From positions 6,459,501 to 6,523,500 of the forward strand of contig JAPYXD010000581.1 in assembly GCA_030998225.1 (NCBI GenBank): a DNA stretch of 64,000 nucleotides, written 5' to 3'. Each line of letters begins with the position of its first letter. The first letter of the stretch is position 1. Origin of the DNA: Diplolepis rosae (lineage: Eukaryota; Arthropoda; Insecta; Hymenoptera; Diplolepididae). The translations under genes were made by a program, and so were the position numbers. Positions 55,581-64,000 of the stretch are shown here, piece by piece. The notes beneath the pieces are model-generated. The model was not told the origin of the DNA and searched no databases. It saw nothing but the letters and a program-made list of their open reading frames with translations.

Positions 55581-56700
55581 CACGGAAAAAATTTATTCTT
55601 GAAGAATTCCCAAATTGTTTGAAATTGAGGATATGAGAAGAATTCGGCAGATTTTCAATGATTTTTCAGTGAAATATCTCGAACGGTTCCAATATAGTTA
55701 CTGAACTGTGCAGTAAACGGAAACTTTTATTCGAATATTACGAATTTATTTGAGAGAAAATATAAAATAATACGATATTTCTTACAAGACGCCTCAGGGA
55801 GATTTATAGTTCTTCTAAAATAAATTTTCATAATTTTTTAACCGTGAGAATTACGGTTGTCAGTCTGTAAAAATTCCCGAACTGTGGAATGAAAAAGAAT
55901 GCGCAATCGTCATTGCGCAGCACCTCGCCGCGGACCGTCATTTGCTTTGTTAGCTGTTATATATAACATAACCAACGGAAAAGTGCATTGAGTTAGTACT
56001 TTTCTATATTATATATTTAATAACTATTGCATGGGCATGCCATTTTTTACCGGCTTGGATCATCTCGTACAAGTATAACGACTGAAATTGAATCTAAGAC
56101 TTAGAGAACTACTAGCAGTAAGAGAGGTTATGCTATCGCGTAGCACATGTTGCTACTATCTTATCGTTTCTTTGCAGACATATCATAGAGAATTTCGAAG
56201 AAGAGGTAAAAAATTACGAAAATAATTTTTAGATGTAGAGGTTCAGATGAATAGGAAGGTAACATTTACAAAACACAAGTTTTTAATGGTTATTGCATCC
56301 ATCTTAGATTTTTTTTCGACGTCACAAGCATGAAGGCAAACATGACGGGAACTTTCCCCAAACTCGGTGGGATTCTCACCATATAAACCCATAAAATCTA
56401 TAACGATCACTGTAATCATTACTGAACTGAATTCTAGAGATTTTCCCAAACTATACCGGAATTTCTACTGTTGTTAAGAGTACTACTATTATAATTTGTG
56501 CTGCACTGGTTTCTGGACATTTTCAATAAAATCTCGTTAAGAATATTACTACACAGTTCGGGAATTTTTACTAAACTATTCTTAATTCTTCTACAAATAG
56601 TTCTATAATATTTCAAAACGAGCAAGTCCGTAATTTCTAAGGAATTTTCCTCAAATTCGAAACAAATTCGGGAATTCCTCAAGAACAAATTTTTTCCGTG
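55581..56700. mobile_element. CAC-ended subterminal-repeat element (GGGAATTC word)
   Basis: The ends are CACGGAAAAAATTTATTCTT and, inverted, CACGGAAAAAATTTGTTCTT, with TA on both sides. The words GAATTCCC, CGGGAATTTTT and AGAATTCGG recur near both ends. A 103-codon minus frame is unrecognised. The next element starts a few bases on. Confidence 0.75.
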
Positions 56701-56704
56701 TATA

Positions 56705-56955
56705 TACGGAAAAAATAGTTCAATAATGTTTATAAAACTGTTCAAGATTTGAGGTTACAGGCATTTACGGTACAGGGTTCTGAAAACTTTACAGGACTTC
56801 TCAAAGTAGAATGCGTAACATTCAGAAACAATTATTGAAAGTTCCGCATTTTATTCTAAAAAGTTCTGTCAATTTTCCAGAACTCTGTTCCGTGAATGCC
56901 TGTATCCCTAACTTTTAAACAATTCTATAAACTATACTGAACTATTTTTTTCGTG
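56705..56955. mobile_element. CAC-type foldback element (AGTTCTG word)
   Basis: The left end, TACGGAAAAAATAGTTCA, and right end inverted, CACGAAAAAAATAGTTCA, enclose 251 bp with AGTTCTG, AGAACT and CAGGCATTTACGG/CCGTGAATGCCTG inverted pairs. It is adjacent to the previous element. Confidence 0.68.
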
Positions 56956-57790
56956 GAGTAACAAATTATTCATAAATTAAATTGCAATCAATCTCAGATC
57001 TTGATCGATGGATTGGACATTTTTTTTATATGTAAATCTCTTCTAATCGCCTTGAATAGATTCTTCGAGATGAAGAAACGAAAAATTATGTAAAAAAAAT
57101 CTGAATAGTCGTAAGTGGAGGGTTAAAAGAAAATATATTAGGCACATCATATAAAACATTATGTCTAACTCCTATGAATATTTGGATCTTATTAAAGGCC
57201 TAACATATTACCTTAAAAATGTTTAGTGATTCGCTGCAAGTCAAGCTCGAGACAGTCAAACGATCTCCTGCTGTGTACATCAAAAGGGACCAACGACCGT
57301 GCGATAAATGATCGCATTAAACGCTAAACATCTCGAGGGAACTCAAGTAGAAAGACACGATACATCCATCTTCGGCAAGTGCCGATTATTTCAGGGAGCT
57401 TATATTTATCTAGCCGGACATGTGCTCGATAAACAGGAAAGACACGCGGCTCCCTGATAGAAAACAGACATGCGTTTTTGATAAAATCACCGTTTACTCG
57501 CCGACATAAAAACTAGTAAGCTATGAAATTGATAGTTTCTTGATTACTTATATATAGTTCTGGTTATTTGAAATTCTCTAATTCTGGCAGCTTTCTTTCT
57601 TTTATGCATATATAATTTGAAATTTCATTTCTAATATTTTTATACGATAAAAAAATAAAATGTTTTAATCCGAATCAAATTTTTAATCTGACTCAATCCT
57701 ATACTTCCAATATAAATCCTTCATATAATGCATAAGATTTTTCTAACAGTGTTCAATAAAAAAATTATTTTACATTTTACCAAAAATCAG
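56956..57790. other. Non-repetitive stretch with a GC-richer block
   Basis: 57230-57520 is GC-richer, single-copy within the window and has no open frame of note; it resembles the other candidate regulatory islands. The flanks are AT-rich. Confidence 0.38.
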
Positions 57791-57930
57791 TGGACGCCTG
57801 TGTAGCTCAGTTGCTTAGAGCAGTCGACCGGCAATCGAAAGACCCGGGCTCGAATCTCGGCACAGTCAAAGCGTCTCTTTTTCCACAGAAAGATTTCAAA
57901 TTCTTTAAAATTTGAAGTTATGAAAAATTC
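57791..57930 (+). mobile_element. SINE, 5' part
   Basis: The head GACGCCTGTGTAGCTCAGTT and GGGCTCGAATCTCGGC form a tRNA-like fold: an acceptor stem with 6 of 7 pairs, D and T arms, and a 4-bp anticodon stem around CCGGCAA. The body stops after about 40 bp (TTCTTTAAAATTTGAAG). This is the copy with the best tRNA fold, but the missing U33 argues against a functional tRNA. Confidence 0.78.
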
Positions 57931-58546
57931 CACACGTTCAATTTGTACAAAAAACGTTCCTGAAAAATACATTCTTATTCATGTTCTAAAAGTTGAGTGA
58001 AATATTTGTTGCAATAGCCCGATTTTACGTAAACAAATATTTAAAATATTTTCAAAAAGTTGGTTCATCTCCTAAAAATGATTTAGGTCACCTAAAACTC
58101 AGTCGGATAAGAAATCAATTCTCATGGAAATTTTCCATCTTTTGAAACAATGCAAATAATACACAATAGTTAAGTATATATCAAAGTGGTGAATCCTCGT
58201 ATTGTAATTTAATCGAATAGAATGAGGGCTGGACTACGGAGGGTAAATAAATAGGGGAAAGATGAAGGGGAGTAGAGGACGTGAGTAGGAGCTGGAGGAG
58301 AAGGTTGAAGGTTTCTGGATACAGGCTAGAGGGGTTTGTAGGTGGCCGGGCAAACGGGTAAACGGATTGGTAGAAGGGGTGAAGGTAAGAGGGGTGGTCG
58401 ACGGTCATGTCGGTGAACGGATCTCGAATACTAGCGGTGAAGAGAGGGCGGAAGAGAAAAAGTGAAAAAAGAAACGTATCGCAGTGCTGTCTTTACCAGT
58501 GCCTTTTAAAAACTTACTCTTATTCTGAATCAAAATTTGAAATATG
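57931..58546. other. Stretch with a G/A-rich tract
   Basis: 58215-58470 is strongly purine-rich on the plus strand (GAAAGATGAAGGGGAGTAGA and similar). The minus 75-codon frame over it is low-complexity. No gene. Confidence 0.45.
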
Positions 58547-58728
58547 CACGGAAAGAAATACTACAATTTAGCTAAAAAATGTAACTAAAAATCGCCCAGT
58601 CGTAATTTAAGTTTACGGTAGTGTTAAAGTACTTATAATAAAATGATTATTAGAAGTAAATGACGAATCAATAGTAACTCAAAAATATAATCTTCAGTTA
58701 CACTAGTTTAGCTACTAACACTTTCGTG
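58547..58728. mobile_element. Short CAC-type element
   Basis: The ends CACGGAAAG and, inverted, CACGAAAG enclose 182 bp in which TTTAGCTA and GTAACT/AGTTAC words recur inverted. The flanks do not match. Confidence 0.45.
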
Positions 58729-58906
58729 TCTGAATTTTTTTAGGAAGATTACAAACAAGGTCAGTGTTGGATACGGAAGATGAAGGGTTCCAGTGGTGGG
58801 GAAAAATATTTCATAACTTTTCCTGTCTTTCAACAACCCCTTTGCACGAACAACCGCCCCTAAGTTTCATGCAAATCAAATTATATTTTGCGAATCCAGT
58901 TTTTTC

Positions 58907-59218
58907 AGTTTTTCGCTTCGAACCAAATTTTTAAAAATGATGCGATTCTAATAAATCACGGTTCATTCTTTTACGCAAAAGATTCTCTACAACTTGACAG
59001 TTTCCAATTTTTGCAAATGAATTCTTTAATGGCTGAAATTATAAAAAAACAATTTTTCAAAACAAAATTTTCATAAACAAATTGCCGTATTTGATAATAA
59101 TTAATTCAATTTCAAAAATAGGAAACGGTCAAGTTGTAGAGAATCTTTCTTCTAAAAAAATGAACCGTGATTTATTAGAATCGCATTATTTTTAACATTT
59201 GGCTCGAAGCGATAAGAA
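58907..59218. repeat. Foldback repeat, ~98-bp arms
   Basis: GCGATTCTAATAAATCACGG, AGATTCTCTACAACTTGACA and TTCGCTTCGA on the left have inverted partners at 59122-59218. The loop is about 115 bp. A weaker third copy lies at 59415-59500. Confidence 0.78.
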
Positions 59219-59994
59219 AATAAGTTTGGGCAAAAATAAAATTTATTAATAAAATTATTTTTTTGCGTTTCAAATTTTTTTCATGAAAAATAATCTTTTC
59301 TCTTTCAAATTAGCCCTTCAATTATAATATTGCTATTCTTGAAAGCGAAATTATCTATTTTCTTCTGAGGTCTAATTTTCGTGAACGAACTACCTTAACG
59401 ATTTCAGACACTGAAAATTTTATTTTTAAAATTGGAAACAGTAGAATTCTAGAGAATATTTTTCCCGAAAAAATAAGCCATAATTTATAAAAATCCAAGT
59501 ATTTTTTAGACTACTTTACTAGACATTAACTGTAGTCTGGTTTTTTCAGTACATGCATTTAAATGGATATATTAATTCTACCACGATTTTGATAACATTG
59601 ATAATACGGATAATACAAATGCCAGAGGTGTGTAGTAGTTTTAGAGGTTAGATATAGTTGAACAATTACCAATATGAATCTTTGAAGCAGACGGTTTTGT
59701 TAAGCTAAATTATCAAAACTAGTATTCGTGATTTTCCTAAGTTAGGTAGAAATTCTCAAACAAACTCGGTAAACTAAAAACTCAATACAATTCCTTTCAG
59801 TTCAATTATCTATTGTATCAATAAAACCATTCTAGCTGTAACAACTACAAAAACTTGCTGGGCCGCTTTTCAGTTACAAATTCTACCTGTAAGAGTAATA
59901 TCGCTTATTTTTCGTCATTCACACTTCAAAAACTCAATTTCAAATATAGACTAGTAACTTAATGTAACTGTTGTAGTTGCATTGAGGTCAGTTA
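59219..59994. other. AT-rich stretch, nothing further recognised
   Basis: Apart from the weak relative of the preceding hairpin near 59415-59500 I see no gene or element. Confidence 0.42.
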
Positions 59995-60032
59995 TTGGGT
60001 TGTCCAAGAAGTAATTGCCGATTTCACATATA

Positions 60033-61317
60033 CCAGGGGTGTTAGTTGAAATTTGCCGGTTTTACTCATAGATGTCGCTAGAGATATGTATACATTTCTA
60101 TGATTTGGCATCTATGTCATATTTTTCTATGGACAATAACCTTCAAAAATACAAATTACATTCTGGCAAAATAATAGCATCATAGTTGTTTACCTCAGTG
60201 AATATGTCGAGTTCCGTTCCAAGTAAATCGCATTTGCGGCATTCGTTGCTTTTCTTATTTCATCAAAAGAAAAAAGCAATTGAAGCTCATCGATTGCTGG
60301 TAGAAACTTATGGTGTGCATGCTCCAGTGATTAGAACATGTGAGACATGGTTTCGTCAATTTAAAAGTGGAGATTTCGATTCAACAGACAATGAACATCC
60401 TGGTGCAGCGAAAAAGTTCGAAGACGAGGAATTGCAGGCGTTATTGGATGAACACCCAACCCAATCGCAACAACAATTGGCACAAACACTAAATGTGACC
60501 CGAGGAGCAATTTGCCAACGTTTAAAAGACATGGGAAAAATCCAAAAGTATGGAAAATGGGTACCACACCAACTGACGATAGACAAATGGAAAATCGAAA
60601 AACCATTTATGAAATGCTGCTTCAACGGTTCGAAAGGAAATCTTTTCTGCATCGAATTGTCACGGGGGACGAAAAATGGATTTATTTCGAGAACCCGAAG
60701 CAGAAAAAATCATGGCTTTCACCTGGTGAGGTCGGCCCATCGACTCCAAGGCCAAATCGCTTTGGCCGTAAGACAATGCTCTGTGTTTGGTGGGACCAGT
60801 ATGGTGTGGTGTACTTCGAGTTATTAAAACCTGGTGAGACGGTGAATACGGGTCGCTACCGACAACAAATTATCAATTTGAATCATGCATTGATCGAAAA
60901 ACGGCCGAAATGGGCCCGAAGACATGGCAAAGTTATCCTACAACATGACAACGCACCGTTTCATACCGCTAAAGTGGTGAAGAACACATTAAAAGCATTG
61001 AATTGGGAAATATTATCGCACCCGCCGTACTCTCCAGACCTCGCCACGTACGACTATCACCTTTTCGCATCGATGGGACACTCACTCGCAGAGCAGCGCT
61101 TCGCCAATTTTGAAGAAGTTGAAAAACGGCTCGTCGAATGGTTTGCCTTGAAACTGAAAAAGTTTTTTTGGAATGGTATCCATGATTTGCCTGAAAGATG
61201 GGCAAAATGTGTAGAATCCAATGGTCAATACTTTGAATAAAAAATTTTTGAGATTCCCTTGAGAATTAAGTGTTTTCTTTATTGAAAAAACCGGCAAACT
61301 TCAACTAACACCACTGG
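60033..61317 (+). mobile_element. Mariner element D, full length (mellifera-type)
   Basis: The ends are CCAGGGGTGTTAGTTGAA and, inverted, CCAGTGGTGTTAGTTGAA, continuing into TTTGCCGGTTTT; TA flanks at 60031-60032 and 61318-61319. At 1285 bp it is the normal mariner length. It carries a transposase gene with a single visible frameshift and may be the youngest insertion in the cluster. Confidence 0.95.
60204..61240 (+). pseudogene. Mariner transposase, one frameshift (element D)
   Basis: D,D34D transposase of the mellifera subfamily, which cuts and pastes mariner ends at TA sites. The chosen start is the ATG at 60204 (MSSSVPSKSHLRHSLL); an upstream in-frame ATG at 60186 lies outside the usual protein. 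The helix-turn-helix region follows (ETWFRQFKSGDF; QQQLAQTLNVTRGAICQRLK; then WVPHQLT). At about 60580 the frame changes by one base, consistent with a single-nucleotide loss, and continues as MENRKTIYEMLLQRFERKSF. The catalytic Asp residues are all present: TGDEKW (60668), QHDNAPFH (60947) and the Asp of TYDYHLF (61052), with 34 residues between the last two. The usual stop follows NGQYFE. Apart from the frameshift it looks complete; a few unusual residues (LATYDYHLF) may also weaken it. Confidence 0.94.
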
Positions 61318-61319
61318 TA

Positions 61320-61972
61320 GATGTATGGCCTCAATTGACTCATGGCGCGTTCCTCGGAGCGGATATTTGAGTTTTGGGATCAGGAAAAAATCACAGGGAG
61401 CCAAATCTGGCAAATACGGTGGCTGAGCAATGACTTTTGTTTCGTGTTTAGCCAAAAATTAGCCAAAACTCGACGTTCTTTTTGCAAAAAATTCAGGTAT
61501 TTCGGTACAAGTCTGTCGGCGTCGCGCTTCATACCCAAAACACGACGATTTTGAAGCACAATTTTCTTCACTTTTTCGATGTTATCGTCGTTAACAAAGG
61601 TGGATGGATGACTCGCATGAGGCAAGTTCTCTACGACTTCGCGACCCTTATTGAATGCTTTATGCATTATGTCAAATACTTGCGTTCTTAATAGAGTAGA
61701 CTCCCCAAAATACTTCTGCAACATTTTCAATGATTCCGTAGCCGTAATTCAATTGGAAACACAGAATTTCAAGGAAACCCGTTGTTCAATTTTTTTTCCA
61801 TAGTAAAAATCGCCAGACAAACTTTTCGCGTCGTAGTAAACCAATGGCTTCCGAACACACACTAATGAACGTCTCCTGCCCAAACTTCACACTACTGTCA
61901 AAAAAGGTGTTACCTATCTCGAAAAAAAACTTTTTACCGTTTCGGTTTACGCGCGGGGTTTAACTGGACCAG
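61320..61972 (-). mobile_element. Mariner element E, truncated
   Basis: Only the 5' untranslated part, the DNA-binding part and a short C-terminal piece of a mariner remain on the minus strand. Its lower end is cut exactly where mariner D begins, and its upper end lies just before the CAC-ended element. No terminal repeat pair can be matched. Confidence 0.75.
61321..61801 (-). pseudogene. Mariner transposase remnant (element E)
   Basis: Start ATG at 61801-61799, then EQRVSLKFCVSN and an in-frame stop. The helix-turn-helix part follows (KMLQKYFGESTLLRTQVFD, then GREVVENLPHASHP and VKKIVLQNRR). Next come a short linker piece (MKRDADRLVPKYLNFLQKER), a frame change and the third-Asp region (PPYLPDLAPCDFFLIPKLKY). 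The region with the first and second catalytic Asp is missing, and the C-terminus is removed at the mariner D junction. Confidence 0.85.
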
Positions 61973-61973
61973 T

Positions 61974-62905
61974 CACGGAGAAAAATGGATATTGAAATGT
62001 AAATATTAAAATAGGAGATATCCATCCATAATATCTAGATATTGACACGCAATATTAAAAAATTTTTTTTTCAATATATAAGATTTTTCCGAGAAGTAAC
62101 ATTTGATATTCAAATTCAATAGTTTAGATATTGAAGCATGAAGTGCGCGCGCATATATATAAAGGTCATGTGATCACTTTTTCGCGCTCATCGAAATCTA
62201 AGTGAATCTAAGATTGCCATGCTTGCAGCGTGCCGGAAAGATAAATTTTGAAAGTTTATTAAAGTTTCCTTAAATTCTAATAAGTGTTTCTAATGGAATA
62301 AAAGTGATCGGGTATTTAACTTGAGATGCAGTAAGTAAAACATATAAGTTATATATTTTCTCTATATGTGGTTTATAGCCGAGAATGAAATCTAACTTTA
62401 GTGTTAAGGTTATAAGTTTCTAACGAGAACATTAAATTAATTTTAGACATGCCAAATAATGAAAATGAGAGCGATGTATAAATCTACTATATACTTATGT
62501 ATACATAATAAAATATAATTTGAATTTTTTCTAAAAACTGAATATGTATTTATTTTATAACCTTTAAAATAATTTTTTGAGTATCTTAGACATTGAGCTG
62601 TAATATCTATAACTTACCTTTTCAGTATACCTGATATTGATTTTCAATATCTGAGATATTCAACTTTAGCACCTCAGAGATTCTAGTTTACTAACGAGGA
62701 TATTCAGAAGTTTAGTATCTTGAATATTCATTTTTAATATCTGAGATAATCAAGCTCAATATCTGAGATACTGGTGGTTAATATCTTTTTTCAATATCTG
62801 CAGGCATTGAAGTAGAATATCTAAATGTTTGTCACATAGTTGAATGCTACTGACATTGTGCCTCAATATCTAGATATTATGGGTCAATATCCATTTGTCT
62901 TCGTG
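61974..62905. mobile_element. CAC-ended subterminal-repeat element (AATATCTAGATATT word), copy 2
   Basis: The ends are CACGGAGAAAAATGGATATT and, inverted, CACGAAGACAAATGGATATT, with GT on both sides. AATATCTAGATATTG and AATATCTGAGATATTC recur near both ends. Central phrases (GTGATCACTTTTTCGCGCTC) relate it to 29133-29950. It lies between mariner E and the body of mariner F. Confidence 0.75.
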
Positions 62906-62934
62906 GTCCTGGTCAAATTTGATCAGATGGTATA

Positions 62935-63646
62935 CGTCTTACACTCGTTAAAAAACTTGATATTTGGATTCCACATGAATTAAACGAAATTCATTTAACA
63001 AAGCGCATCAACGCTTGTGATTTGCATCTTAAACGCAATGAATTCGATTGAATTGAAACGCATTATCGCTGGTGATGGAAAATGGAATGTTTACAATAAC
63101 GTCGTTCGAAAATGATTATGATCGAAGCGTGATGAACCACCATAAATATCCGAAGCTGAATTGCATCAAAAATAGATTATGATGTCTGTTTGGTGGGATT
63201 GGAAAGATGTGGTATCTTTTGAGCTGCTTCCAAGGAATCAAACGATTAATTTGGATGTCTACTGCTGTCAGCTGAACAAATTGAACGCATCAGCAGTCAA
63301 AGAAAACCGGCCTAAATTGGTCAATCGTAAAGGTGTAAGTTTTCATCATGACAACGCTACACCATACACATGTTTAGCCACTCGCAAAAAATTATTAAGG
63401 CTTGGTTGGGAAGTGATGTTACATCCACCATATAGACCAAACCTTGCACCATCAGATTACTATTTATTTCGATCATTGCAAAACTCCTTGAATTGTAAAA
63501 CTTTCAATGATGATGAAGCTGTGAAATCGCCTTTGGTTCAGCTTTTTGCCAATAAAGACCAGAAGTTCTGTAAGCGTGCAATCATGAAGTTACCAGAAAG
63601 AGTGCAAAAGGTTATTAAACAAAATGGAAAATATAACATTGGTTAA
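62935..63646 (+). pseudogene. Mariner transposase remnant (element F)
   Basis: The first recognisable part is VKKLDIWIPHELNEIHLTKR, just after where the DNA-binding domain would end, so most of the N-terminus is missing. A frame change near 63048 leads into RIIAGDGKW (first Asp at 63074; the usual Glu is Gly) and a stop. The frame from 63179 is then open to the natural end: SVWWDW, HHDNATPYT (second Asp) and NLAPSDYYLF (third Asp) with 34 residues between, finishing NGKYNIG. All three Asp survive, but the truncation, frameshift and stops make it inactive. Confidence 0.9.
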
Positions 63647-63725
63647 AGTTCACTCTTTGTATTTGAAAAAATTTATTTAATTTGTATGAAAGAATCGGCA
63701 TTTACTTCTGGGACAACCCGATACA

Positions 63726-64000
63726 TTGGGTAAAGCTGAAAAAACTACGTTCTTTATGATCTGAAACCAAATTACAATAAACTTTGCTTCTTTTTTGTCT
63801 ACTTGTACAGAACACTCTTGCCTTGAGAATTTAATTATAATCATTTTTTGATTGAAAAATAATTTCTATTTGCTGTGGGAATTGGAGGATTGGGAAATAA
63901 TGTAGAGTCCCTGTGAAGACGGCCCTGAATTTAGGGTGGCTCAGGAAGGGCGGAGGGACAAGACTGGCGGCAGCAATCACTGTGAGTGGGCGACACGCGC
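63726..64000. other. Right edge of window
   Basis: AT-rich to about 63880, then abruptly GC-richer (GGAAGGGCGGAGGGACAAG) up to the cut. Too short to assign. Confidence 0.4.

Larger units (their letters stand above)
59995..63721 (+). mobile_element. Mariner element F, split by later insertions
   Basis: The terminal sequences TTGGGTTGTCCAAGAAGTAA (59995) and, inverted, TCGGGTTGTCCCAGAAGTAA (ending 63721) are related and each is flanked by TA. The right part carries a mariner transposase remnant. Between the left terminus and that remnant lie mariner D (60033-61317), a piece of mariner E (61320-61972) and a CAC-ended element (61974-62905). The assignment of the left terminus to F rests on the terminal match. 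Confidence 0.7.

Noticed and set aside
57794..57870. Functional tRNA gene (GGC anticodon, Ala-like)
   Set aside because: Acceptor mismatch, C in place of the invariant U33, and the same sequence recurring as the head of a dispersed repeat point to a SINE.
1..64000. Endogenous virus or LTR retrotransposon
   Set aside because: No reverse transcriptase, integrase, capsid or envelope motif and no long direct terminal repeats were seen.

Overview
The window looks like intergenic or intronic DNA from an arthropod, most likely an insect. It is strongly AT-rich, has no bacterial-style gene packing, and is filled with degraded mariner copies, a tRNA-derived SINE, Helentron-like and Penelope-like remains and many foldback elements. 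A hymenopteran is plausible but is inference only. I recognise no host protein-coding gene, rRNA or CRISPR array. All proteins that can be named belong to transposable elements: five mariner transposase remains, one DUF4817/DDE_3-type transposase remnant, and the C-terminal part of a Penelope-like GIY-YIG endonuclease.

Layout, left part (1-20 kb): a small TTAA-flanked element (210-430). A two-unit tandem structure (2021-4420) carries hammerhead-like ribozyme motifs and ~150-bp sub-repeats. Next come a TIR element (5365-6316), a long-palindrome Tc1/mariner-type MITE (7342-8209), a ~1.1-kb degenerate minisatellite (8212-9345) and a CAC-ended subterminal-repeat element (9456-10692). Two inverted copies of an ATCAGTGAA-rich MITE (12806-13276, 17111-17543) bracket a long inverted repeat (14280-15885) and a deleted mariner (15891-16829). 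A GAGGGGCC-ended element (17548-18653) and a head-to-head SINE pair (19137-19625) follow.

Middle part (20-42 kb): a 3-kb TTAA element (20171-23137) has a non-autonomous hAT element inserted in the loop of its palindrome, with a perfect 8-bp duplication. Further TTAA elements, two CAC-ended elements, several SINE copies, and an inverted pair of Penelope-like ends with decayed hammerheads (35591-37004) follow. Between them lie non-repetitive, GC-richer islands that could be conserved regulatory DNA.

Right part (42-64 kb): a DINE-1/HINE-like Helentron derivative (42339-43444); a 2.6-kb giant palindrome made of two inverted copies of one CAC-ended element, each with its own 2-bp duplication (44267-46881); a Penelope-like 3' end with a hammerhead motif (48840-49551); a mariner nested in a foldback element (50279-51432); a transposase remnant kept open across two deletions (51630-52298); more CAC-ended elements; and a nested mariner cluster (59995-63721) containing a full-length mellifera-type mariner with one frameshift.

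Two patterns stand out. First, many elements share a CAC-NNN-AAAAA terminus, in several cases with a 2-bp duplication of variable sequence, yet each is built internally from its own short word repeated in both orientations; this is the architecture expected of non-autonomous CACTA/CMC-like transposons. Second, hammerhead-like motifs recur at three Penelope-like loci.
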